A stretch of 34,432 nucleotides of DNA from a virus, in the IMG/VR virus record IMGVR_UViG_3300046692_000298, positions 1 to 34,432 of that record. One strand, given 5' to 3'. Made by a program: the position numbers and the translations under genes. Positions within the stretch are counted from its first letter, which is position 1. Every line of letters begins with the position of its first letter. Below, in pieces: positions 22,861 through 29,553 of the stretch. Below the pieces are notes generated by a model. It did not search any database and had not been told where the DNA came from. It saw nothing but the letters and a program-made list of their open reading frames with translations.

Positions 22861-22890
22861 CTCCGTCAAGTGGAAAGTGGTGTGACGGAG
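22861..22890 (-). promoter_or_regulatory. Hairpin covering the GpO ribosome-binding site
   Basis: Arms CTCCGTCA (22861-22868) and TGACGGAG (22883-22890) are perfect 8-bp complements with a 14-base loop. On the minus strand the arm nearest the O start contains GGAG, 11 bases before its ATG at 22849. In the mRNA the hairpin would hide the Shine-Dalgarno sequence, which could delay or tune scaffold synthesis. Function is inferred from geometry. Confidence 0.55.
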
Positions 22891-22903
22891 TACATGGTGA
22901 GCG

Positions 22904-22933
22904 TTCGCAATCGTTCGCTCAACGACTTGCGAA
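22904..22933. promoter_or_regulatory. Inverted repeat between divergent O and P operons
   Basis: Arms TTCGCAATCGT (22904-22914) and ACGACTTGCGAA (22922-22933) are complementary except for one extra base, with a 7-base loop. It lies in the divergent promoter gap of the scaffold and terminase operons and could be a regulatory protein site or structured leader. A possible Ogr-like 19-mer (22934-22952) follows at once. Confidence 0.4.
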
Positions 22934-22998
22934 TGTGCCGACAATGAGCACGACGCATGGTGGTCCACGCGCGCACGCGAGGCGGTTACGCTTGCCGC

Positions 22999-24771
22999 AT
23001 GCTTGAAAATCTCACCTCTCAACTACTGGAACAAGACCCCCGGCGCGCGGCGCGCGACCTGTATTGGCAGGGCTGGCGGATATCGTCCATCGCCCGCCAC
23101 TTGAACGAAAAGCGGTCGACCGTGGAGTCATGGAAGACGCGCGACAAGTGGGAAGAATTCACGCCCTTGCAAAAGGTCGAGCTGTCGCTAGAACAGCGCC
23201 TCATATCCCTGATTGCGAAGGACGCGAAAAGCGGCGGCGACTTCAAGGAAATTGATTTGCTCATGCGCCAGTTGGAGCGAGGCGAGCGGATCGTCAAGTA
23301 CCGCGAAACGGGGAAAGAGTCAGACCTGAACCCGAACATCCTGGCCCGCAACGCCGAGCCGAAGCGCAAGCCGGCGCGCAACGAGATAACGGAAGAACAC
23401 ACGGCCAAGCTGCTCCAGGCGTTTGAGGACTCGCTGTTCGATTATCAAAAGGTCTGGTACAGGAACGGCGACAAGCGCACGCGAAATATCCTCAAGTCTC
23501 GCCAGATCGGCGCTACCTGGTACTTCGCGCGCGAGGCCTTCATTGATGCGCTACTGACCGGCCGCAATCAAATTTTCCTGTCCGCCAGCAAGGCCCAGGT
23601 GCATGTATTCCGCGCCTACATTTGCGCGTTCGCGCGTGAAGTTACCGGCGTCGAGCTGACCGGCGAAACCATTCTGTTGCCGAACGGTGCCGAGCTGATT
23701 TTCTTGAGTACCAACGCCAACACAGCGCAGAGCTATCACGGCAATTTCTACTTCGATGAATGCTTTTGGGTTCCCGGATTTAAGAAACTCAACAAGGTTG
23801 CATCCGGCATGGCGATGCATAAGAACTGGCGTAAAACCTACTTCTCTACGCCGTCCAGCATCAACCATGAGGCCTATTCGTTCTGGTCGGGCGACCACGC
23901 CAACAAAGGCCGCGCCACGGTCGATAAGGTCCAGATTGACGTTACCCACGGCGCACTGGCCGGCGGCCGGCTGTGCGAGGACCGCCAGTGGCGGCAGATC
24001 GTAACGGTAGAGGACGCGGCCGCCGGCGGTTGCAACCTGTTCGACTTGGACGAACTGCGGTTGGAGTACAGCCCGGACGAATACGCCAATTTGCTGATGT
24101 GCGAGTTTATCGACGACAGCGCGTCCATTTTCCCGCTGGCCGATCTTCAGCGCTGCATGGTCGATTCCTGGGTGGAGTGGGCCGACGATTACAAGCCATT
24201 CGCCGCGCGGCCCTTCGGTTACAAGCAGGTGTGGGTGGGCTATGACCCCGCGCTATCTGGCGACTCGGCCGGCTGCATCGTCATCGCGCCGCCGGCGGTC
24301 CCTGGCGGAAAGTTCCGCGTGCTGGAAAAACACCAGTGGCGAGGGTTGGACTTTGAAGCCCAGGCGAACAGCATCAAGAAAATCACAGAGCGCTACAACG
24401 TCACCTACATGGCGATCGACACTACCGGCCTCGGCCACGGCGTCCACCAGCTCGTTAAACAGTTCTACCCCGCCGTGGTCGGCCTGGTCTATTCGGCCGA
24501 AGTGAAAGCGCGCCTGGTCCTGAAAGGCTTGTCAGTGATCGGCAAGGGCCGCTTGCAGTTCGACGCCGGCTGGACCGATTTAGCCCAGGCGTTCATGGCG
24601 ATCAAAAAGACGCTCACGGCGAGCGGCCGCCAGGTCACATACGCCGCTGACCGATCGGCCGAGACAGGCCACGCGGATCTGGCCTGGGCGCTTCTGCACG
24701 CCCTGGGCAATGAACCCCTTGAAGGGGCAACCTCAAGCAACACCGGATTTATGGAGATTTACTCAGGATGA
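22999..24771 (+). CDS. P: Large terminase subunit (packaging ATPase) GpP
   Basis: This 590-aa protein matches P2 GpP, which cuts concatemers or circles at cos and drives DNA into the prohead. An N-terminal HTH (residues about 20-47, WQGWRISSIARHLNEKRSTV) precedes the ATPase with Walker A SRQIGATW (167-174) and Walker B FYFDECFW (FDE at 252-254). The C-terminal nuclease has VGYDPALSGDSAG and AIDTTGLGHGV with acidic residues. I start the gene at 22999; the frame is open upstream (from 22957) without similarity. It overlaps the portal gene as ATGA. Confidence 0.97.
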   Translation: MLENLTSQLLEQDPRRAARDLYWQGWRISSIARHLNEKRSTVESWKTRDKWEEFTPLQKVELSLEQRLISLIAKDAKSGGDFKEIDLLMRQLERGERIVKYRETGKESDLNPNILARNAEPKRKPARNEITEEHTAKLLQAFEDSLFDYQKVWYRNGDKRTRNILKSRQIGATWYFAREAFIDALLTGRNQIFLSASKAQVHVFRAYICAFAREVTGVELTGETILLPNGAELIFLSTNANTAQSYHGNFYFDECFWVPGFKKLNKVASGMAMHKNWRKTYFSTPSSINHEAYSFWSGDHANKGRATVDKVQIDVTHGALAGGRLCEDRQWRQIVTVEDAAAGGCNLFDLDELRLEYSPDEYANLLMCEFIDDSASIFPLADLQRCMVDSWVEWADDYKPFAARPFGYKQVWVGYDPALSGDSAGCIVIAPPAVPGGKFRVLEKHQWRGLDFEAQANSIKKITERYNVTYMAIDTTGLGHGVHQLVKQFYPAVVGLVYSAEVKARLVLKGLSVIGKGRLQFDAGWTDLAQAFMAIKKTLTASGRQVTYAADRSAETGHADLAWALLHALGNEPLEGATSSNTGFMEIYSG

Positions 24772-25808
24772 ACGAAGAAAAGAACAACCAGGCGAGCGAG
24801 GCGGCAGCAGCGCCCGCCGTGGTGCCACAGAGCCGCGCGGAAGCATTCACGTTTGGCGACCCTATCCCGGTGCTGGACCGGGCCGGCATCATGGACTATG
24901 TGCAGTGCAACGCCTTCGGCGACTGGTACGAACCGCCGGTGAGCTGGCACGGCCTGGCTAAGACGTTCCGCGCCGGCACGCACCACAGCTCGGCGCTGTA
25001 CTTCAAGCGCAACGTGCTGGCGTCCACCTTCATTCCTCACAAGCTGCTGACGCGGGAGGCCTTTAGCGCCTGGGCGCTCGATTTCCTCACGTTCGGCAAC
25101 GGATACCTTGAGCAACGCAAGTCGCGGCTTGGCGGCCCCTTAAAACTCGTCCCTGCCCTATCCAAGTACATGCGGCGCGGCGTGGAGCTGGACCGCTATT
25201 TCTTCGTTGATAGCGTGGGCAAGTCGTATGAGTTTGAGGGCGGCTCGGTGTTCCACCTGTTGGAGCCGGACATCAACCAGGAAGTGTATGGCTTGCCGGA
25301 GTACCTGGGCGCGCTGCACTCGGCCTGGCTCAACGAAAGCGCCACGCTGTTCCGCCGGAAGTATTACGAGAACGGTAGCCACGCCGGCTTCATCCTATAC
25401 ATGACGGACGCGGCGCAAAACGAGACGGACATCACGACGATGCGCCAGGCCTTGAAGGACAGCAAGGGACCGGGCAATTTCCGCAACCTGTTCATGTACG
25501 CACCTGGTGGCAAGAAAGACGGCATCCAGCTTATCCCCGTTTCGGAGGTCACGGCCAAGGATGAGTTTTTCAACATCAAGAACATCACGCGCGACGACAT
25601 GCTGGCGGCGCACCGCGTCCCGCCGCAGCTCCTGGGCGTGGTGCCAAGCAATACGGGCGGCTTCGGTGCGGCGGATACGGCGGCCAAGGTATTCGGCCGG
25701 AACGAGGTGGAGCCGCTGCAAGCGCGGTTCCTTCAGTTGAATGAGTGGTTTGGCGATGAGGTGGTGCGGTTCAATCCCTACACGATCGACGCCACCGCCC
25801 AGGGCTGA
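24768..25808 (+). CDS. Q: Portal protein GpQ
   Basis: This 346-aa protein matches P2 GpQ, the dodecameric portal through which DNA enters and leaves the capsid. Typical sequence includes EAFTFGDPIPVLDRAGIMDY, YEPPVSWHGLAKTFRAGTHH, SALYFKRNVLAST, VFHLLEPDINQEVYGLPEYL and AHRVPPQLLGVVPSNTGGFG. It is coupled to the terminase gene and ends 12 bp before a GC hairpin facing the convergent repL gene. In P2 the cos site follows Q; here the plasmid module has been placed in that area. Confidence 0.97.
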   Translation: MNEEKNNQASEAAAAPAVVPQSRAEAFTFGDPIPVLDRAGIMDYVQCNAFGDWYEPPVSWHGLAKTFRAGTHHSSALYFKRNVLASTFIPHKLLTREAFSAWALDFLTFGNGYLEQRKSRLGGPLKLVPALSKYMRRGVELDRYFFVDSVGKSYEFEGGSVFHLLEPDINQEVYGLPEYLGALHSAWLNESATLFRRKYYENGSHAGFILYMTDAAQNETDITTMRQALKDSKGPGNFRNLFMYAPGGKKDGIQLIPVSEVTAKDEFFNIKNITRDDMLAAHRVPPQLLGVVPSNTGGFGAADTAAKVFGRNEVEPLQARFLQLNEWFGDEVVRFNPYTIDATAQG

Positions 25809-25819
25809 CCAGGGCGGCC

Positions 25820-25843
25820 GCCGGCGGCGTCATTGCCGCCGGC
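25820..25843. terminator. Hairpin between converging portal and repL genes
   Basis: Arms GCCGGCGGC (25820-25828) and GCCGCCGGC (25835-25843) pair perfectly around a 6-base loop. There is no T tract on either side. Its place in the 45-bp gap between two converging genes suggests a bidirectional (perhaps Rho-assisted) transcription barrier. Confidence 0.6.
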
Positions 25844-25853
25844 CGGGCTGCTG

Positions 25854-26459
25854 TCATTCGTCCAGTAGGCGGGCCTGGCCGGTGGCCTCCAGCGCTTGGC
25901 GCTTCTTCTCGTCGGAGCTGGCGCGGCGCACGTACTCGCGCACGAACAGCACGCGATTGCCCTTGAAGAACAGGCTAGGATTTACCCAAAAGACATTGGG
26001 CAGACGTGGAGCAAGGAAGTTCTTGCCCAGCAGCTCGCGCAATCCGGTCTGGAAGGTGCGGTCAGTCATGCCCACATCAACACCAGACAGGCCACCATCG
26101 AACCAGGCGAGATAGACGGAATCGGCATATCCGCCGACCATCGGTTCCTCCTGGTACTTCTGCAACACCAACTGGAACACGCGGTAGGCGGTGCGGCTCA
26201 GGCCAAAGGCGGCCTTGACTCCATCGGCAAACACCTTGACGAATTCCGTGTCGTCCTTCTCGATGATTTCGTGAATGGTCGCGGTGCGTATGCCGCCATC
26301 CGGTTGCAGTTCTTCGCGCACTCCGGTCTTCACCTTGCGTTTCTTGATTTCGATAGACGCCGGTGCCAGGAGCGGGTTCTTATCGGCCGAGTACGTCAGG
26401 CTCTTGAGGCTCGGGCCTGTACGCGCGCCAGATACGTTAGTTTCTCTTTTAAGTGTCAT
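25854..26459 (-). CDS. RepL-family plasmid replication initiator
   Basis: This 201-aa protein fits the RepL plasmid replication family: a winged-helix core (AFGLSRTAYRVFQLVLQKYQ and GMTDRTFQTGLRELLGKNFL) followed by the diagnostic NVFWVNPSLFFKGNRVLFVR. RepL proteins initiate replication of rolling-circle or theta plasmids and are best known in Firmicutes, with relatives in proteobacteria. The start at 26459 is chosen because GGGG precedes it and the region upstream carries repeats and a promoter; the frame is open for 14 more codons. It is monocistronic, read towards the portal gene. This is the main evidence that the prophage replicates as a plasmid. Confidence 0.85.
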   Translation of the reverse strand: MTLKRETNVSGARTGPSLKSLTYSADKNPLLAPASIEIKKRKVKTGVREELQPDGGIRTATIHEIIEKDDTEFVKVFADGVKAAFGLSRTAYRVFQLVLQKYQEEPMVGGYADSVYLAWFDGGLSGVDVGMTDRTFQTGLRELLGKNFLAPRLPNVFWVNPSLFFKGNRVLFVREYVRRASSDEKKRQALEATGQARLLDE

Positions 26460-26468
26460 GTTTTGCCC

Positions 26469-26593
26469 CTTATTCTTTCGTTGATGGGCGGATCGTAACA
26501 CGCATGAAGCGAAAAGTTAAGGGCTTATTCTTTCGGTCGATCGGATAAAAAGCTAAGCAACCACCGAAAGAATAACGGCTTATTCTTTCCGGT
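26469..26593. repeat. Iteron-like repeats upstream of repL (candidate plasmid origin/operator)
   Basis: The word CTTATTCTTTCG recurs at 26469-26480 and 26524-26535, as CTTATTCTTTCC at 26579-26590, and inverted (CCGAAAGAATAA) at 26564-26575. The inverted and the last copies face each other around CGGC, forming a large dyad (26563-26593). A partial copy (TTTTCGGTC) lies near 26607. The segment is AT-rich and directly upstream of repL. It is a candidate RepL-binding origin and autoregulatory site. Confidence 0.75.
26492..26520 (-). promoter_or_regulatory. Promoter of repL
   Basis: On the minus strand TTAACT (26520-26515) and TACGAT (26497-26492) are separated by exactly 17 bp, giving 4/6 and 5/6 matches to the sigma-70 boxes. 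One iteron lies just upstream of the -35 and another between the -10 and the start codon, so bound RepL could repress its own synthesis. Confidence 0.65.
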
Positions 26594-26943
26594 TTGGTCA
26601 AAATATTTTCGGTCAACGTCAAAAAATTTACGGTGGCATCCAGCATTATCAAGGCTTACAGCCCGATTCCCTCTCTTTCTCACAAGCCAGGGGGCAAGGG
26701 GGAAGGCTTCCCCCCGTTGTAGGTTTTGGGGTTTCCTCGCGCGTAGCGCCTCGATAGGCCGCGCCGCGTCCAGAACCCATAGAACGAGACTGCACCGCTG
26801 CGCGGCGCACAAGGTACGGGGGCAAGCCCCCTTGTAGACTGAGAAGCACACAGCTCAACGGTCCCAGGTGCGGGCCAGTCCTTCGCCGGGATACGCCCCT
26901 GCGCTGACGCGCACCGCTACCACGGCGGGGGGCTACCGGCTCA

Positions 26944-26963
26944 CCCCGCCGCATGCGGCGGGG
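26944..26963. repeat. Perfect 20-bp GC palindrome
   Basis: CCCCGCCGCATGCGGCGGGG is self-complementary over its full length. With no T-run it is not a standard terminator. It forms part of the chain of GC hairpins downstream of the repL control region. Confidence 0.7.
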
Positions 26964-26988
26964 CTACGGGCACCTGTCCCTTTGTACC

Positions 26989-27031
26989 GCTGGCCCGAAA
27001 CCCCGCGCCCTAACGGGACGCGGCGGCCAGC
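26989..27031. other. Nested stem-loop
   Basis: Outer arms GCTGGCC (26989-26995) and GGCCAGC (27025-27031) enclose an inner stem CCGCG (27003-27007) with CGCGG (27019-27023), itself enclosing a CC/GG pair. Such nesting is more ordered than expected by chance in GC-rich DNA, and it may be a folded RNA or a protein-binding cruciform. Confidence 0.45.
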
Positions 27032-27159
27032 TCGGCACCATCCATCAAACGCCCATCAACCCCTAGAGCCAGGACATGGCCCCTATCTCGCCGGCGGCCA
27101 GCGCGCACCGGGGTTGCCTTTCCGCTTTTCGTTCTACGCTTTTCACGCCCTTAAACCCG

Positions 27160-27212
27160 CCGGATCAACCCGCCGTGAGGCGGGCTCGGTTTCGCTTGCG
27201 AAACTTGACCGG
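27160..27212. ncRNA. Three-way-junction fold, candidate structured RNA or DNA element
   Basis: The outer stem CCGG-a-TCAA (27160-27168) pairs with TTGACCGG (27205-27212), with one bulged A. It encloses two perfect hairpins placed almost end to end: CCCGCC-GTGA-GGCGGG (27169-27184) and GTTTCGC-TT-GCGAAAC (27189-27204), joined by CTCG. No unpaired base lies between the outer stem and either hairpin on two of the three junction sides. Whether it is transcribed, and from which strand, is unknown. Confidence 0.4.
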
Positions 27213-27656
27213 AGCCAACCGGAGGGCGGCAGTCTCAGCGCACCAGGTCGCTACCTTTCCCCGCAAGCAGGGGCGAACATACCCAACGCATGCCACCAGG
27301 ACGCCGCCAGCGCGCCCAGGAGGCGCTTTCAGGCCGTCGCCCGCCCCTTACCTGCCCCAAGGCCCAAAAACGCCCCAGGGGCCGTTTTACGCGGCCGGGG
27401 CCAGCCCAGGCGGTGGGCCTGCGGTTGCCGAACCCTCCCGCCTCCGAGCCTTCCGTGCTTGATACCCCCTTTTTGGTGCATCCAGCAGGACCGGCATAGC
27501 GGCCCCAGGCGCGGCTTTCAGCGGAATTTAGCCCTACGCGAACGACGCAAGCTGACGCGCCCTGGGGGCCGTTTTGATGCGTTTGCGGAGGTCTGAAAAT
27601 CGTCAGCCGGGAAAGCAAGAGCGGTTGACGCGCGGCAAGACCATAGGCAGCGCAAG

Positions 27657-27964
27657 CCGTGGATTGGGGGATTCTCCCCCCAGCGTTCGTAAGTCATTGA
27701 TTCGTATAAATAAATCATCCCCCGATCATCCACGAAAAAGCCGGGGGGAGTCCGTGGAATCCGGGGATTAAAAAATAGGCAGGGGAAAAATCAGGGGAAA
27801 TCGGGGCAACGGCCGGGGATTTGTGCGCGCGCTTCTTTTCTTCAATGCTCGCCTTATTCTTCTTTCTTTTCAATGATTTATAGAGAGAGAGAGGTATAGG
27901 GCGGCAAAACGGCGAGGTGGAGAAAATGGGCCAATCCGTGGAAAAAGCGCGGTAGTCCGTGGAT
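27657..27964. repeat. Cluster of CCGTGGA repeats
   Basis: CCGTGGA occurs in direct orientation at 27657-27663, 27752-27758, 27936-27942 and 27958-27964 minus one base (full words CCGTGGAT, AGTCCGTGGA, ATCCGTGGA and AGTCCGTGGAT). A related inverted word ATCCACG occurs at 27728-27734. The cluster spans about 300 bp with AT-rich stretches and an AGAGAGAG run. It resembles binding sites for an initiator or for terminase. Confidence 0.6.
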
Positions 27965-28160
27965 GGTGTTTCTATAAGAATCAGATACTTAGCCAAAAAT
28001 CCCGCAGATTTCCCCGGCTTTTCTGCTCTGCCTGTGCCTCACTGGCGGCGACAGCTTCGGCCGGCTCTCCCCTGCCCTTTTTCCTTCCTGGTTGCCCTGC
28101 CTGGCGCTCGATCGCCGCCGGCGCGGACCTGGTGCCGGTCGATTGCAGCAGCTCGGCGCG

Positions 28161-28293
28161 CACCTGGTCGACGCCCAGCTCCGGCCGCAACCTGCAGCCG
28201 GCCTCGGCATCGAGCGCGGCCGCCGGCGGCCGCCACCTGGTCGACAGCCAGCTCATCGCCGGCGCTCCTGCAGCCGGCCTCGGCATCGAGCGC
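28161..28293. repeat. Degenerate tandem duplication of about 75 bp
   Basis: A 27-base word at 28191-28217 is repeated exactly at 28267-28293 (begins CCTGCAGCCGG, ends ATCGAGCGC). The preceding CACCTGGTCGAC at 28161-28172 recurs at 28234-28245 with CCAGCTC after both. The two units differ in length by about 3 bp. No credible gene covers them. Confidence 0.75.
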
Positions 28294-28363
28294 CGATCGA
28301 GCGCCAGGCCGAAGGCAGATCCGGGTGGCCAGCCTGGCGGCCGCCGGCGACCAACACCAATTA

Positions 28364-28378
28364 ATATCAAGTTGATAT
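28364..28378. promoter_or_regulatory. TTGATAT palindrome without a promoter (candidate centromere/operator)
   Basis: ATATCAA-G-TTGATAT is a perfect dyad with a single central base, related to the operators at the three promoters at 28422, 29470 and 29924. It lies 40 bp upstream of the first of them and has no -10 box at 17 bp, so it may be an extra binding site of the same regulator or part of a partition centromere. Another partial copy (CATCAACATG) lies at 28382-28391. Confidence 0.55.
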
Positions 28379-28419
28379 AAACATCAACATGCAACTAAAC
28401 AACAATCATTAATATATCA

Positions 28420-28450
28420 TGTTGATATCAACACGATATAGAGATACAAT
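28420..28450 (+). promoter_or_regulatory. Promoter/operator of the PP-loop gene pair
   Basis: TTGATA (28422-28427), 17 bp, TACAAT (28445-28450) form a good sigma-70 promoter. The -35 lies inside the 14-bp palindrome TGTTGATATCAACA (28420-28433). The same layout occurs at 29470 and 29924. A protein bound to the palindrome would block RNA polymerase. Confidence 0.75.
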
Positions 28451-28482
28451 CAGCGCCTCTGATACTGATTTTTGAGGAAACC

Positions 28483-28692
28483 ATGCGCAAAACGTCTAAC
28501 TCGTACTCGATCGCGCGGCCGCTGCATCCGACCGTGGCGGCTGAATTTGTTGTCCGGCGTTCCGCCGTCGCCGGCGATCCGCTGCCCTTCGCCTGGGTCC
28601 GTGGCGGCGTCGTCGGTGCCGGCTGCGCGTCCCTGGGCGAGTGCGAGAAAGCCGCCCTGGCCTACCTGCGTTCGCTGCCGGTGCGCCCATGA
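28483..28692 (+). CDS. Hypothetical 69-aa protein preceding the PP-loop gene
   Basis: I do not recognise this protein. It begins MRKTSNSYSIARPLHPTVAA and contains a FAWVRGGVVGAGCASLGECE-like central part that suggests a small alpha/beta fold. A good ribosome site (GAGGAAACC) precedes its ATG, and the promoter at 28422-28450 lies just upstream. Its TGA overlaps the ATG of the PP-loop gene, so the two are translated together and probably work together. Confidence 0.7.
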   Translation: MRKTSNSYSIARPLHPTVAAEFVVRRSAVAGDPLPFAWVRGGVVGAGCASLGECEKAALAYLRSLPVRP

Positions 28693-29426
28693 ATGCCGAG
28701 CTGCTGGGCGAGTTGATCGTCAGGGGCGCGCTGTTCGTTGTGAACCACAGCGGCGGCAAGGATAGCCAGGCGATGTTCGACTACGTGCGCCGCCTGGTGC
28801 CGGCCAGCCAAATCATGGTGGTGCATGCCGAGCTGCCAGGCGTCGAGTGGGACGGCGTGCTGGATCACATACGGGCCACCACGCCAGGCTTCGACGTGGT
28901 GACGTGCCGCGCGCGGCGCACGCTGCTGGAAATGATCGCGGAGCGCGGCATGTTCCCCTCGCCGGAATATCGCCAGTGCACCAGCGACCTGAAGCGAGGC
29001 CCGATCGAGAAAGTGATACGCCATACCGGCCGCAAGTTGATCGTGAATTGCATGGGGCTGCGCGCAGAGGAAAGCACGAAGCGCCGCAAACAGCAGCCGT
29101 GGAAATTCAGCGCCAGGAACAGCAAGGCCGGCCGCGAGTGGTACGACTGGTTGCCTATTCACAGTTGGAAGGTCGACCAGGTGTTCGCCACGATCGCGGC
29201 CGCCGGCCAGGTGCCGCACTGGGCCTACGCCGCCGGCATGACCAGGCTGTCGTGCTGCTTCTGCATCATGGCGAGCAAGCAGGACTTGACCACGGCCGCG
29301 CGCCTCAATCCCGCGCTCTATCGCCAGTACGTCGAGCTGGAGAGGTCCACCGGCCAGGTGATGCTTATGCCGACCAAAACCAGGGGCCGCCAATCCCTTG
29401 AGGAAGTGACCGGCATTGCCGCGTAA
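28689..29426 (+). CDS. PAPS-reductase/PP-loop ATPase family protein
   Basis: This 245-aa protein has the PP-loop signature SGGKDS (residues 21-26) followed by family motifs (MVVHAELPGVEWDGVLDHI; Cys97 in YRQCTSDLKRGPIE; GLRAEES at about 123-129). A late CCFC at 189-192, together with Cys97, may bind an Fe-S cluster, as in other members of the class. PP-loop enzymes activate a substrate by adenylation; phage members have been linked to sulfur transfer or nucleic-acid modification, but the substrate here is unknown. It is coupled to the 69-aa gene and shares its promoter design with the par genes. In P2 this region near cos carries non-essential phage-exclusion genes. Confidence 0.85.
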   Translation: MNAELLGELIVRGALFVVNHSGGKDSQAMFDYVRRLVPASQIMVVHAELPGVEWDGVLDHIRATTPGFDVVTCRARRTLLEMIAERGMFPSPEYRQCTSDLKRGPIEKVIRHTGRKLIVNCMGLRAEESTKRRKQQPWKFSARNSKAGREWYDWLPIHSWKVDQVFATIAAAGQVPHWAYAAGMTRLSCCFCIMASKQDLTTAARLNPALYRQYVELERSTGQVMLMPTKTRGRQSLEEVTGIAA

Positions 29427-29463
29427 CGCTACCAAAACAACATCAAGAAAATATTTAAGTGCA

Positions 29464-29498
29464 ATCATGTTGATATCAACATGATGTCAAGATACAAT
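29464..29498 (+). promoter_or_regulatory. Promoter/operator of the 119-aa gene with 22-bp palindrome
   Basis: A perfect 22-bp palindrome spans 29464-29485 (core ATGTTGATATCAACAT). Its right half contains the -35 TTGATA (29470-29475), and TACAAT follows after 17 bp (29493-29498). It is the strongest member of the set of three promoter-embedded operators. Confidence 0.8.
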
Positions 29499-29553
29499 AC
29501 GAACCGTAGCACAGCAGCCCGCCACCGGCGGGCATCAACCAGGAGAAGGAAGC

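Larger units (their letters stand above)
26600..28360. other. Long gene-poor, hairpin- and repeat-rich region
   Basis: About 1.8 kb between the repL repeats and the accessory operon contain no open frame with convincing protein character or ribosome site. Instead there are perfect GC palindromes: GGGGGAAG/CTTCCCCC (26698-26714), GGGGGC/GCCCCC (26818-26831), a 20-bp palindrome (26944-26963), a nested stem-loop (26989-27031), a three-way-junction-like fold (27160-27212), GGGGG/CCCCC (27666-27680), CCGTGGA repeats (27657-27964) and a degenerate tandem repeat (28161-28293). By analogy with P2 the cos site should lie somewhere here. Replication and packaging signals and possibly structured RNA are the likely contents. 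Confidence 0.6.

Noticed and set aside
20861-22885. 674-aa plus-strand open frame
   Set aside because: It is antisense to the capsid genes N and O, which are clearly recognisable. It is a shadow frame caused by high GC and codon bias.
26868-27596. 242-aa open frame on the plus strand in the hairpin-rich region
   Set aside because: The translation is dominated by Pro, Arg, Ala and Gly with no domain or ribosome site, several palindromes cross it, and overlapping frames on both strands are also open. I treat it as non-coding GC-rich DNA.
27981-28394. 137-aa minus-strand open frame across the tandem repeat
   Set aside because: It starts inside the operator cluster without a ribosome site, uses many AGG/GGA codons unlike its neighbours, and competes with equally long plus-strand frames.
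27657-28450. CRISPR array
   Set aside because: Repeats are short, unevenly spaced and partly palindromic operators; there are no regular spacers and no cas genes.
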